From assembly GCF_900089755.1 (NCBI RefSeq), contig NZ_FLOC01000001.1, positions 248,001-312,000 on the forward strand: a stretch of DNA of 64,000 nucleotides, given 5' to 3'. Source of the stretch: Marinomonas aquimarina (GTDB lineage Bacteria > Pseudomonadota > Gammaproteobacteria > Pseudomonadales > Marinomonadaceae). Both the position numbers and the translations under genes were made by a program. This document shows positions 8,646 to 17,229 of the stretch, piece after piece. Within the stretch, counting starts at the first letter, position 1. Each line of letters starts with the position of its first letter. The notes beneath the pieces were generated by a model that saw only the letters and a list, made by a program, of their open reading frames with translations, ran no database searches and was not told the DNA's origin.

Positions 8646-9572
8646 TTAACTTGCATGACTCACAACACTCGATCGCAATTTATCCATATATTCATCATAG
8701 ACACCAAATTTATCCTCAAAATGCAGTGACGTTTGCGCTTTAAGTTTGTTTAGAAAATGAATAGCAACAGGCAGCTCTTCTGAAGAAATATCAAACTCAC
8801 GAATACGCCATAGCAGCTCAAACTCTTCGTCCGTTAGCATGATGCCCAAGTCTTGCCAAAAATCCTTGAGAATAATTCTGCGCAATACATTCTGAATGTC
8901 TTGTTTGGTGGAAATAACTTGCGTTGCGTGAATGCGGTAATCGACCAGCACTTCACGCAGGTTATGAAAGCCATAGCGGCCGTCAGCAGCAAGCTTAGAC
9001 CAAAGACGATAGTCTTCTACAAACTCAAACTCACGCTCATAACGATAATCGTCAAAAATCTCTTTTCTAAACATCACAGCATTATGACCAAAGCCCGATC
9101 GCTTAAACACCATCAGGTTTTTGATATGCTCATCCCACTCACGGTAATGCCACACTTCTTCTTTATCACCGAAAAGACGAATCCAACTGCCACACACATG
9201 AACATCTGGATGTTCACACATGAAATCGTACTGTTTCTGGAAACGCGTTGGGTCCGCGATATCATCACCATCCATACGGGCAATAAATGGGCTCTCATTT
9301 AAAGCAACGCCATAGTTTAAACAGTTCACGATACCAGGCTCAGGGGAACGAAAGAGATCTATACGCGAGTCTTTTTTAGCGTACTCCTGCACCACCTCAA
9401 ACGTGCCATCGGTGGAGGCATCATCCACGATGATAAAGCGAAAATCAGTAAACGTTTGCGCCAGGATACTTTCAATCGACTCTGAGACAAAGCACACTAT
9501 ATTCTTGACCGGCATCACTACCGTAATGGGTGTTGTTTCACTCACAGCCAAACCTCTACTTCTTATATCCAT
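8646..9572 (-). CDS. Glycosyltransferase family 2 (GT-A)
   Basis: A 308-residue GT2 enzyme with VVMPVKNIVCFVSESIESIL, FIIVDDASTDGTFEVV and the metal motif ARMDGDD (about residue 95). FVEDYRLWSKLAADG is the typical acceptor-side ED motif of the family. It is soluble, with no membrane helix. It lies between the cytidylyltransferase gene and the other GT2 and is clearly part of the same transcription unit. Its N-terminus could begin later, because the first about 12 residues precede the conserved strand; no strong ribosome site settles this. Confidence 0.85.
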   Translation of the reverse strand: MDIRSRGLAVSETTPITVVMPVKNIVCFVSESIESILAQTFTDFRFIIVDDASTDGTFEVVQEYAKKDSRIDLFRSPEPGIVNCLNYGVALNESPFIARMDGDDIADPTRFQKQYDFMCEHPDVHVCGSWIRLFGDKEEVWHYREWDEHIKNLMVFKRSGFGHNAVMFRKEIFDDYRYEREFEFVEDYRLWSKLAADGRYGFHNLREVLVDYRIHATQVISTKQDIQNVLRRIILKDFWQDLGIMLTDEEFELLWRIREFDISSEELPVAIHFLNKLKAQTSLHFEDKFGVYDEYMDKLRSSVVSHAS

Positions 9573-9591
9573 AACAATACCTAGCTAACAT

Positions 9592-10050
9592 TTAGCTCAT
9601 CGCTTTTACAACAAGCACCAAATCATCCAATATCGCTTTCATTTCTTCGACCTTCTCTTTATCCACCCCTTTCAAAGACTCTTTGATCTTGGTGGTCGAA
9701 ATATTCTCAGTTCGTTCAAGATAACGTACCTCACACAAGTGATTTAGATGATCAAACTTACCTTGCCAATCTTCTCCGATGGCAAAAATATCCACCTCAT
9801 AACGCACTATATCTTGCTCTTTTTGCTGCCAGTCACGTTCAGGAATCACCAAGTCGACAAAGCGATTCGATTCAACAATCGCTTTGCGCTCTTCATAGGA
9901 AAAAATGCTCTGCTTACCTTTTAGCGCATTAAATTCATCCGTGGAAACACCGACAATCAGCTTGTCACCTAAAGCACGTAAGCGCTTTAGCATATTCAGA
10001 TGCCCGATATGAAACAGATCAAATGTGCCGTACGTTAAGATGATTTTCAT
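9592..10050 (-). CDS. Glycerol-3-phosphate cytidylyltransferase-like (TagD family)
   Basis: The 152 residues show the cytidylyltransferase signature: YGTFDLFHIGH with HIGH at 14-17, and RTENISTTKIKESL near residue 125, equivalent to the RTxGISTT motif. This size and motif set fit TagD, which makes CDP-glycerol, and related enzymes making CDP-activated alcohols. It lies 2 bp from the LicD-family gene. LicD proteins transfer phospho-alcohols from CDP donors, so the two likely make and use one CDP-alcohol to decorate a glycan. Glycerol as the alcohol is the best guess only. Confidence 0.82.
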   Translation of the reverse strand: MKIILTYGTFDLFHIGHLNMLKRLRALGDKLIVGVSTDEFNALKGKQSIFSYEERKAIVESNRFVDLVIPERDWQQKEQDIVRYEVDIFAIGEDWQGKFDHLNHLCEVRYLERTENISTTKIKESLKGVDKEKVEEMKAILDDLVLVVKAMS

Positions 10051-10052
10051 AG

Positions 10053-10949
10053 TTAGCTAAACACCTCAGCGTTATCGAGCATGCTTAAATTCCAAGCTTG
10101 CTTCGGAGTTTTCCAATCGGCGCCATAATGTTGTGCTAGGTAGCTCTCAGTGTCGGACGGAATCATAATGATTTGTCCATGAAAAGAATGCGCTTTACGT
10201 TCTTTCATAAAGCAACTCGGCATGCGAATACCACGTGACGCTAAGACATAGTCCATCACATCGCCATCGATGTATTTAAGAAAGAAATCGACCATTGGGA
10301 AGCTTGTCGACTCATCGGCCACTTGCAGTTTATAGCCTCTAACACTGCCTTGAGGAACCGCCCCATAAGCACGCTCTGCGCGATGGCTTACTAAGCGCCA
10401 CGGATAACCCGTAATAGACGTAAGCTCTGGCAGCAAACCGTTTAAACAATCAGCGAGCGGCTCAGATTCTGATGCGTCTACGGCAAAGTCCAGATCATCA
10501 TCCCAAGGGATCAGGGCGTCATCTCGGTAAATTCCCAGTAAGGTTCCAGCGTCCACATAGAAAGTAATCCCTACCGACTGTAGCTTCTCAGAAAGAAAGC
10601 CAAGCATCCTTTCGGCTTGCGCCTTTTTGTCCTCATCGTCGCCGAAATGGAAAGGTTTAATATCGCGCGCCGCCAAGGAAATTAACTGACTAGATGGGAC
10701 CTGATACTCATGAGTAAGCTGATGGCAGATTTGCTCGGCGAACTCACTGGCAATCAGTACTTGATCAAACTTAAGCTTTGGTAACGCAGATGCATTATGT
10801 ACGGGTAAGCCATCCAGCAGCATGCCTGCTTTATTCGGGTCATTATCAATAAACGCGCTAAAGCAGTATTCATGGGATAGATTGTGTTTAGCTGACAAAC
10901 CAGACTGGCTAGCACCAAATATTACCGCTATAGGTTTTACACCATTCAT
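10053..10949 (-). CDS. LicD-family phosphotransferase with N-terminal Rossmann-like domain
   Basis: The C-terminal half contains the LicD core DAGTLLGIYRDDALIPWDDD, with the metal-binding acidic cluster at about 150-155. The N-terminal about 95 residues resemble a nucleotide-sugar or CoA-binding-like Rossmann domain (IAVIFGASQSG, then FIDNDPNKAG and VLIASEFAEQI), a fold often fused to glycan-modifying enzymes. Known LicD proteins transfer phosphocholine, and eukaryotic relatives (fukutin, FKRP) transfer ribitol phosphate. With the adjacent TagD-like gene it probably adds a phospho-alcohol to the surface glycan. The gene is followed by a 117-bp gap, the longest within the glycan region. Confidence 0.8.
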   Translation of the reverse strand: MNGVKPIAVIFGASQSGLSAKHNLSHEYCFSAFIDNDPNKAGMLLDGLPVHNASALPKLKFDQVLIASEFAEQICHQLTHEYQVPSSQLISLAARDIKPFHFGDDEDKKAQAERMLGFLSEKLQSVGITFYVDAGTLLGIYRDDALIPWDDDLDFAVDASESEPLADCLNGLLPELTSITGYPWRLVSHRAERAYGAVPQGSVRGYKLQVADESTSFPMVDFFLKYIDGDVMDYVLASRGIRMPSCFMKERKAHSFHGQIIMIPSDTESYLAQHYGADWKTPKQAWNLSMLDNAEVFS

Positions 10950-11057
10950 TCCATATCCTCATGTTTGCTGCTGCTATTAGGAGCACAGCCTTTCACCTCT
11001 ATAAGGGGTTATCGGCATTGATAGACAAAGCTTCACCGATTCCAGCTAGATTTTTAT

Positions 11058-11082
11058 AGTACGCTGTCAGTAACAGCGTACT
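11058..11082. repeat. Perfect 10-bp inverted repeat overlapping the luxC-like stop
   Basis: AGTACGCTGT and its reverse complement flank a 5-nt CAGTA loop. The stem overlaps the end of the LuxC-like gene. On the minus strand, the direction of transcription, it is followed by an A-rich stretch and not a U-run. It is therefore not a canonical intrinsic terminator, though it could stabilise an mRNA 3' end or be a processing site between the acyl module and the LicD gene. Confidence 0.5.
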
Positions 11083-12191
11083 CGTCTGCTGAGCAATGAA
11101 AAGAGGTCTACACCGTCCCAAACCAAATCAAAACTGAGTGACTGACCCAATGCGCTAAATTGTCGAATATTAGAGCGATTTGCTATCTCAGTTTTATTTT
11201 CTTTTTCTAAGCCATGATTCGTCACGGACTGAAGATTATCTGGAAGCAAACCAGCGAGCTCTGTCATATCAGCAACGCCTGTCTGGCCAACCACCCCAAT
11301 CAAGCTCTGCTCACTATCTAAAATCGTCGACGCTTCAATAACATGAATATTACCGTGATGTATTTGCGTGCCACCCAAAGCACACAAATACTGGCTGGCC
11401 ACCAGTCGCTCGTTGCTAGGAAAGGCGCTCACTAAATACGTATCCACGGCCTGCCAGAACTGCTGCTGTAAGGTTTTATCAGTTTGATACCAAAACACCC
11501 ATTTGGGTGACGCACAGGCTTGCTGTTGGTAAGTACTTACATCTCGTGCAAAACCTTCTGCTAGTTTAGACAGTTGCGGTACATCCGTTTCCGTTAGATG
11601 GAGCACACTGACCGAGTAACGATCAGGGAAGACCCATTCTTGGGCTTGAGCTGGCAGTACAATCTGACGAATGGATTCAATACTTTGATCACTGCCCCAC
11701 AGCATCCGCAGCTGGCACAAGTGGCTCAGCGTTTGCGTCCAATCAGAGCGTTTGTCGTAGCTAATAAAAGCTTGTTCAGACAACCCTGCACTTTGTTTAT
11801 CCAATAACTCTAATAAGGCAAACAAACCTTGCTGATCGTCGGTCAGCTGTTCGCTAACACGCACTACGGTTTGGTTACCCATTAAATAGGACAATGCCCA
11901 GCTGTAGGCAAATAAGCCCTCAACATTAGAAGGCGACACAATCAATACTCGCCCTACTGGGGCCAGCATGACTTTGTCATCGTTGGCGTACTCTTGCTGC
12001 CATTGGCGCAGTTGCGATTCACGCAGCCAAAAACCCAATGCTTTTAATGCCGCACTGTAATTTCCTGCAAGTAGTCGTTGTGACAGAGTGCTAAGAAACG
12101 CTATACGCTCACTAGAAAAGGCCGCCACGGTCGTGCGCGTCCAGTGTAGAAAGTTTGAGTTGCCAGCCCAAAGTCGAATATTAGAAGACAT
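11067..12191 (-). CDS. LuxC-like acyl-CoA/acyl-protein reductase
   Basis: A 374-residue member of the LuxC branch of the aldehyde-dehydrogenase superfamily. The catalytic cysteine motif is visible as YQQQACASPKWVF (Cys226), close to the QQACSSPQ pattern of LuxC. The middle segment VGRVLIVSPSNVEGLFAYSW is the nucleotide-side loop. LuxC reduces an acyl thioester to a fatty aldehyde with NADPH. There is no luxAB here, so bioluminescence is excluded. It overlaps the LuxE-like gene by 11 bp, so the two likely form a complex. It may shape an acyl group that modifies the flagellar or surface glycan; that is inferred from the pse neighbours. Confidence 0.85.
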   Translation of the reverse strand: MSSNIRLWAGNSNFLHWTRTTVAAFSSERIAFLSTLSQRLLAGNYSAALKALGFWLRESQLRQWQQEYANDDKVMLAPVGRVLIVSPSNVEGLFAYSWALSYLMGNQTVVRVSEQLTDDQQGLFALLELLDKQSAGLSEQAFISYDKRSDWTQTLSHLCQLRMLWGSDQSIESIRQIVLPAQAQEWVFPDRYSVSVLHLTETDVPQLSKLAEGFARDVSTYQQQACASPKWVFWYQTDKTLQQQFWQAVDTYLVSAFPSNERLVASQYLCALGGTQIHHGNIHVIEASTILDSEQSLIGVVGQTGVADMTELAGLLPDNLQSVTNHGLEKENKTEIANRSNIRQFSALGQSLSFDLVWDGVDLFSLLSRRVRCY

Positions 12192-13260
12192 CGCTGCAGC
12201 CTCGCACTTCGGTTTTGGGTAAACGCCCTAGCACTTCAAAATAACGCCCCTTGCGACCACAAGGACAATCATCCTCACCTAACAGGCGGCCAAGGTCTTC
12301 GCTTAAGATCGAATGGCCTGGATAACTGGTCGGGATAAAGGACAGCACTTGAATTAAGCCAGTCTCACCGACGTCCTGCTCAGCTAGCGTATCTTGTTGA
12401 CGAATAATCACATCGGCGTAACTGGGCGCATGCAAATGACCTTGCTCACATTCCACAAACACACTACCAATTTGTTCGACCATGCCGTAGAAATTATGGA
12501 CCGCAACTTCTTTCCCAAGGGCTTGACGCACAGTGGTTTTGAAAGTGTCATTAGACACCGCTTGGTCTTGCAGTTTTTTCCAGCCACCTGAATGAAACAG
12601 CAAGGCTTGAGGCAACTGATTTGATCGACCAGAGGCGATTAATGGCTGAATAAAGTGCTGCCATACCATAAAGGTAAAACCAAAAATCAGCACAGACTCA
12701 TTGGCATATTTTGCCATGAAGTCATCAATGGCTGGCCAGTTAGGCGTCATATCGGCATTTAACGCATAAGTATGATCTCGACCTAAAAAGGAAAGCCCCT
12801 GCACCCCTGCGCCACGGGCGGAAAAGCCCGCTTTATCGCCGGTTAATCCATCGTGATCGATGATCAGCATGGGGCGGCGCGCCTTACCCGTAAAAGAGGA
12901 CAACAGAGAAACTAGCACTTTAGACTGTAATGCCGCCGTATCGCGATCCAAGACGATTTGTGACTTCACTTGAGAGGTCGTGCCAGAGGACGTCAGTGTC
13001 TTAAACACATTGTCTGGCAAGGTGCTGCTTAGGCGCAGCATTTTAAATAACCGAGCGGCCACAAATGGCACTGCATCCAACGACGCGGCAACGCCCGCTT
13101 GTTGACCTTGGCCTGCAAGCAAGTTTGCGTAAGGCTCGCAATGTACTTGATGATGCTGCGTCAGACGATTCAGTTGATCCAGCAACCAAGCCTGCTTTTC
13201 CGCTTTGGCAAGGCCAAAGACCTCAAGGGACTTCCAATCGCTCATACTTCTATCACTCAC
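12181..13260 (-). CDS. LuxE-like acyl-protein synthetase
   Basis: The protein resembles LuxE/PaaK-type adenylating enzymes. TLTSSGTTSQVKSQI is the phosphate-binding loop, ALLFHSGGWKK and VHNFYGMVEQIGSVFVEC are later core motifs, and the near-terminal RGC (Cys355) corresponds to the acyl-accepting cysteine of LuxE. LuxE activates a fatty acid with ATP and passes it to LuxC. The GTG at 13260 overlaps the ligase stop (GTGA, translational coupling); an ATG at 13245 is an alternative with no better ribosome site. The order ligase-LuxE-LuxC, all overlapping, implies a fixed enzyme complex. Confidence 0.82.
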   Translation of the reverse strand: MSDRSMSDWKSLEVFGLAKAEKQAWLLDQLNRLTQHHQVHCEPYANLLAGQGQQAGVAASLDAVPFVAARLFKMLRLSSTLPDNVFKTLTSSGTTSQVKSQIVLDRDTAALQSKVLVSLLSSFTGKARRPMLIIDHDGLTGDKAGFSARGAGVQGLSFLGRDHTYALNADMTPNWPAIDDFMAKYANESVLIFGFTFMVWQHFIQPLIASGRSNQLPQALLFHSGGWKKLQDQAVSNDTFKTTVRQALGKEVAVHNFYGMVEQIGSVFVECEQGHLHAPSYADVIIRQQDTLAEQDVGETGLIQVLSFIPTSYPGHSILSEDLGRLLGEDDCPCGRKGRYFEVLGRLPKTEVRGCSDVF

Positions 13261-14600
13261 AAACGCGCCTGCTGTTTTAAAGTCGGGTAATCGACCTTGC
13301 CATTGTTGGTATGGGGAATCTGTTCAAGCAGTAATAGCTGATAAAACATCGGATGGATATTGAGCTCTTTAAGGTAATCCTCAATCGTAGCTTGTTGCTG
13401 CGCATCCGCATAGGCGATCACCAGCTTATCTTCTTGGCCTAAACAGGCATTCTCTGTGACACCACGCTGTTTTAACGTTTCTTCAAGGTGGGCAAGACTT
13501 AAACGCTTGCCCTGCATTTTAATAAAGCGGCTTTTACGACCAGTAATATAGAAGTAACCGTCTGCATCACGCTTAGCAAGATCGCCGGTATACAAAACAG
13601 ACTCGCCCTGCCCTAAACCTAGGTCATCTCGGTTTGCAGCATAGCCCATCATGACATTCTCGCCCTGATAGACCAGCTCACCCTCTTGATCCGGCTCCGT
13701 GATTGCAAGACCATTTTCATCCACCAACGACAGCTTGCCCCTTGGTACGGAAATACCGATGGAGCCCAGCTTTTCTAGCAAATGCTCAGAGGGTAGATAA
13801 GCAATACGCGGCGCCGCTTCGGTCTGTCCATACATGACATAAAAGCGTTGCTGATTGACTTGGCAGTGTTCAGCAAATGCCTGAAGTACTTCATTACGCA
13901 GCTTGCCACCCGCTTGGGTAAAAACCTTAAGCGCCGGTAGTGACATATTGAAAAAGCGTAAACGCTGCAAGGTTTCAAAATGAAACGGCACGCCGGATAA
14001 AGACGTCACCGCATGCTCTTTCATCATGGTCCAAAAGGCTTTATCGGTAATGCTTGTCTCAGTAACCACTAGACTCGCCCCTGCCCACAGATAGGAATTC
14101 AGAATCGACAAGCCAAACGAATAGGTTAATGGTAGCGAGGTAATGGAACGCGCTGTGCTATCAAGCTCTAGATATTCCACAATGGCAGCAGTATTGGCAT
14201 CTAGATTCTGGGCAGAAAGACGCACCATTTTCGGCGACCCAGTACTGCCAGACGTGGACAGTAGCAGACGCAAATCGTCATGCGCTTTCTGTCCTACACT
14301 CAATGGCGTCAGCGCTGAGACCTGATTGCTGTGTAACAGGAAATTGGGCTGATATTCCGTGTACAGCTCAAGCTGTTCAGCATCACTTAATAAGATCATC
14401 GGCGCTCGCGCCATCAGACACGCCAGATAATCGACAATGGCGGCAACGCTATTGTCCATCACCAAGGCCACCAATTGATGAGCAGCTAATTGGCTCGCTA
14501 CTTGCTCGGCTTGCTGAACCAATTGCCCATAAGACACGGTTTGCTGAGCATCGATCAGAGCAATGCCAGTGTGTTGTTTGATTCGTTCAATAAGCTGCAT
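13257..14600 (-). CDS. Acyl-AMP ligase (ANL superfamily adenylate-forming enzyme)
   Basis: A compact 447-residue AMP-dependent synthetase. The P-loop motif LLLSTSGSTGSPKM is near residue 112, MYGQTEAAPR is the A5 motif, and YTGDLAKRDADGYFYITGRK includes the A7/A8 hinge. It lacks about 100 residues found in full acyl-CoA synthetases, which is common in ligases that load carrier proteins. The likely reaction is activation of a short or hydroxy fatty acid and transfer to the ACP encoded two genes upstream. It follows the SDR gene by 9 bp. Confidence 0.85.
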   Translation of the reverse strand: MQLIERIKQHTGIALIDAQQTVSYGQLVQQAEQVASQLAAHQLVALVMDNSVAAIVDYLACLMARAPMILLSDAEQLELYTEYQPNFLLHSNQVSALTPLSVGQKAHDDLRLLLSTSGSTGSPKMVRLSAQNLDANTAAIVEYLELDSTARSITSLPLTYSFGLSILNSYLWAGASLVVTETSITDKAFWTMMKEHAVTSLSGVPFHFETLQRLRFFNMSLPALKVFTQAGGKLRNEVLQAFAEHCQVNQQRFYVMYGQTEAAPRIAYLPSEHLLEKLGSIGISVPRGKLSLVDENGLAITEPDQEGELVYQGENVMMGYAANRDDLGLGQGESVLYTGDLAKRDADGYFYITGRKSRFIKMQGKRLSLAHLEETLKQRGVTENACLGQEDKLVIAYADAQQQATIEDYLKELNIHPMFYQLLLLEQIPHTNNGKVDYPTLKQQARL

Positions 14601-14609
14601 GATGAATCC

Positions 14610-15374
14610 TTAGGGCAACTGCAAGCCGCCGTCGACAGAAAGCACTTGGCCTGTCATAAAAGCCGATTGATTGCTGAGCAAGAAAGCCAATACCTGCGCA
14701 ATATCCTGCGGCTGGCCTAAGCGTTTAAGTACCGTCGATTTCTGTATAGTGCCGCGTTGCTCATCACTTAATTCAGCGATTAGAGGTGTATCAATCACTC
14801 CAGGGGCCACTGCATTGACACGAACGCCGTACTGACCTAATTCTTTGGCAAGGGACTTAGTCATGCCCTCAATCGCCGCTTTGGCGGAAGCATAGGCCAC
14901 TTGGCCAATACTGCCCTGCTGCGCTACCACAGAGGACAGTAAAGTAATCGTCCCCTGCTGCTCACGCATCATTAATTTGGACGACCACTGGCTGAGTAAA
15001 AACGCCCCAGCCACATGCTCATTCAACATCTGCTGCAACGCGGCCACGTTGGTAAAGTGAAACGGCTGGGTAAGCATAGAACCGGCGCAATGAGCCAATC
15101 CGTATAGGGTCAACTCGTTGTCACGCAAATAGCCATTTAATGTTTTAAAGGCTGCTTTTAACGCCGCTTCATCGGTCACATCAAAGGGTAACGCAAAACC
15201 ACCAATCGACTGCGCAAGGGCTACACAATCCGCTTCACTGCGACTGTTAACCACCACCCCATAGCCTTGTTCGGCAAGCGTTTTCGCCAAGGCTAAACCT
15301 ATACCACTGGTGGCGCCCGTAATCAGTACGGCTTGTTTAGTTGGCTGTGACGGGCAGTGATCGAGTGGGCGCAT
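14610..15374 (-). CDS. SDR-family 3-oxoacyl-ACP reductase-like enzyme
   Basis: A classical short-chain dehydrogenase of 254 residues with TGATSGIG (19-26), the NSRSEAD NADP-preferring loop, LLSSVVAQQG, YASAK (Tyr/Lys catalytic pair) and the C-terminal MTGQVLSVDGG typical of FabG. It probably reduces a 3-oxoacyl group on the adjacent ACP to a 3-hydroxyacyl group. Hydroxybutyryl-like N-acyl groups occur on flagellar nonulosonic acids in some bacteria, which would fit this locus, but the chain length cannot be read here. Confidence 0.85.
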   Translation of the reverse strand: MRPLDHCPSQPTKQAVLITGATSGIGLALAKTLAEQGYGVVVNSRSEADCVALAQSIGGFALPFDVTDEAALKAAFKTLNGYLRDNELTLYGLAHCAGSMLTQPFHFTNVAALQQMLNEHVAGAFLLSQWSSKLMMREQQGTITLLSSVVAQQGSIGQVAYASAKAAIEGMTKSLAKELGQYGVRVNAVAPGVIDTPLIAELSDEQRGTIQKSTVLKRLGQPQDIAQVLAFLLSNQSAFMTGQVLSVDGGLQLP

Positions 15375-15396
15375 TGCGAGAGCCTTTTATCCGTAT

Positions 15397-15636
15397 TTAG
15401 AATGCAACGTCGTGCTTTGCGAGAATCTCTTTGGCGATTTTCACCGAACTCATTTCGATGATGTCATCCATATCTAGCATCACATCAAATTCTTTTTCTA
15501 ACGCCGCCACTAATACCATGTGCGCGACAGAGTCCCACTGTGGAATGGTGTTGTACTCTAGTTCATCCACCACTTGGCTCGCTTCAATGTTTAAACTGCT
15601 GGCAAAGGCTGCAACCAAACGCTCGTTATTTGTCAT
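15397..15636 (-). CDS. Acyl carrier protein (atypical DSV site)
   Basis: A small acidic protein of 79 residues with the carrier-protein fold pattern. The phosphopantetheine serine lies in QWDSVAHM (about Ser36), so the usual DSL is DSV, as in specialised ACPs. It is clearly not the housekeeping acpP, which would be next to fabG/fabF. It sits at the head of the SDR-ligase-LuxE-LuxC set and is presumably the carrier of the acyl group. The 49 bp between it and the GNAT gene hold no clear promoter. Confidence 0.85.
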   Translation of the reverse strand: MTNNERLVAAFASSLNIEASQVVDELEYNTIPQWDSVAHMVLVAALEKEFDVMLDMDDIIEMSSVKIAKEILAKHDVAF

Positions 15637-15685
15637 AGTAATCGGTACCTATTCTTCAAACGTTTCGATTATGAAGACTATCTAT

Positions 15686-16216
15686 TTACAAGAAACGCGA
15701 CAAAAGCGGCAATAAACGCTCTCTCGCTTGCTCAAATTCTTGTTGTGTTTTACTGAGAAAGACCCAGCTGTCATTTTGTTCGAGCACTCTATAGCCCAAG
15801 CTTTCGTTAAAACGTAACGCCGCCTGATTATGGGGCGCCACTTGGGCGCTAATGCTGGTGATCGGCAGTTGCTCAAAACACCATTCACTTAAACCAACCC
15901 CTACGCATAGGGCGAGCATACTGCCACGGTATTTTTCATGACCAATGTACAGCCCTGTGCTTGCACTCTCCGACTCATCTAAAGAGGCATTGGCATAACC
16001 AATTAATTGATCACGAAACCATAGGGCAAAATGGTGGCGATTTTTGTGCGTACCTAAGCGCTCAAACCATGTCTGCTGTTGCGCTGGAGAGATTTCACTC
16101 TGATCCACCATCATCAAACGAATATCATCACGATTGCGCCATTGACGTAATTGCTCAATGTCACCTTGTTCAATGGCTCTAAACTCAATTTGGTAGCGCT
16201 TAAATATGACTGCCAT
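15686..16216 (-). CDS. pseH: GNAT N-acetyltransferase, PseH-like
   Basis: A 176-residue GNAT protein with FRAIEQGDIEQLRQWRN at the start and the acetyl-CoA loop region GLYIGHEKYRGSMLALCVGVGL in the middle. PseH acetylates the 4-amino group of UDP-4-amino-4,6-dideoxy-AltNAc in CMP-pseudaminic acid synthesis. Immediate linkage to pseG and pseI supports the call. With an ACP/acyl-ligase set just downstream, this enzyme might use an acyl group other than acetyl; that is speculation. A RimJ/RimL-type protein acetyltransferase is the alternative. Confidence 0.78.
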   Translation of the reverse strand: MAVIFKRYQIEFRAIEQGDIEQLRQWRNRDDIRLMMVDQSEISPAQQQTWFERLGTHKNRHHFALWFRDQLIGYANASLDESESASTGLYIGHEKYRGSMLALCVGVGLSEWCFEQLPITSISAQVAPHNQAALRFNESLGYRVLEQNDSWVFLSKTQQEFEQARERLLPLLSRFL

Positions 16217-16236
16217 AGTCCCCCATCAGGGCTAAA

Positions 16237-17229
16237 TTATTTTACCAAGTGAGACGTCAATAGGGTTTCAACCACACGCCAGGCACCTAATCCATCAACA
16301 CATTCACGTGCCAAGTGTGAGCGTTCACTCAAGTCTGTTTGCCAAGCGATTAAAACATTATTAACCACTTGATCCACCAAGCCCGAGCGCTTATTCGGCT
16401 CGCAGCCGATAAAGTCCGTCGCGGCACACCAGCCTAATGCAGTGTGTTCTGTAAGGGCATCTTTCTGGTTGTCTGCCACCTGAATAAAGTGCGTCGGTAC
16501 GCCCATACAAGCCAGCTCAAATAAGGTGCCGCCTGCCGCAGAAATGGCAAATCGACTTCGAGCCATCAACTCAGATACTTGGCTAACGCCTATTTGGCAC
16601 TCAATAGTATGTTGTCGGCAGTAGGCCTCAATTTCTTTAGCATTTTGCACGCCAGAGCCTACCATAACCAGCAGATATTCCGAAGGAAAGCCTTTTTCTA
16701 ACAAGGACTTAATAAAAGGTAGCGTCAATTCAAGCGGATCCGTGCCACCAAAAGTTAACAGCAGTTTTTGCCGCTTTAGTTCTTGCTGGACTTGTTGACG
16801 AGAAAACTGTGAACGCAATAAAGCAAATCGGCCTCCCGTTAAAGGGATCTGCACGCTTTGCGTATAGGAAAGAGAAAGGGGGTTGAGCAGCCAACGGCAG
16901 TAAAAAGCACCGCGATTGTTGTTATCGTCTAACACTAGAAGGTTAGGATTAAGCTGAAATAGCTCATTAATCGCAGCCGCATCATAGCCATAATGATCCA
17001 GTACTAAGAAATCTGCCTGGCAGGCCAACTCATGCCATTCTGACTCAGACTCAAAAAGAAAGTCACCGTCCTTTGCAAAGTCAGCACATGAGGCATGCAC
17101 GACAAAGCGAACATCGGCGCCTTGCTCAGAGAAGGCCTCAGCAAGTACTTCACTGCGCACACGATGCCCCATACCGATTTGTACGGAAGCATCGGCGCGT
17201 ATGACTACTTTTAGTCGAGAATGTCCCAT
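16237..17229 (-). CDS. pseG: PseG, UDP-2,4-diacetamido-2,4,6-trideoxy-beta-L-altropyranose hydrolase
   Basis: This 330-residue GT-B-fold hydrolase removes UDP from the bacillosamine-type intermediate in pseudaminic acid synthesis. The family signature VVIRADASVQIGMGHRVR contains the catalytic histidine of the GxGH motif. FGGTDPLELT and SAAGGTLFELACMGVPT are the nucleotide-binding C-domain motifs. The first residues overlap pseI by 19 bp, indicating translational coupling. No CMP-transferase (PseF) or PseB/PseC gene follows in the window, so the pathway must be completed elsewhere. Confidence 0.9.
   Translation of the reverse strand: MGHSRLKVVIRADASVQIGMGHRVRSEVLAEAFSEQGADVRFVVHASCADFAKDGDFLFESESEWHELACQADFLVLDHYGYDAAAINELFQLNPNLLVLDDNNNRGAFYCRWLLNPLSLSYTQSVQIPLTGGRFALLRSQFSRQQVQQELKRQKLLLTFGGTDPLELTLPFIKSLLEKGFPSEYLLVMVGSGVQNAKEIEAYCRQHTIECQIGVSQVSELMARSRFAISAAGGTLFELACMGVPTHFIQVADNQKDALTEHTALGWCAATDFIGCEPNKRSGLVDQVVNNVLIAWQTDLSERSHLARECVDGLGAWRVVETLLTSHLVK

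Noticed and set aside
11058-11082. Hairpin at the end of the LuxC-like gene as a terminator
   Set aside because: The stem is perfect but on the transcribed strand it is followed by an A-rich stretch, not a U-run.
11067-15636. A bioluminescence (lux) operon
   Set aside because: LuxC- and LuxE-like genes are present, but luxA, luxB, luxD and luxG are absent and the neighbours are glycan genes.
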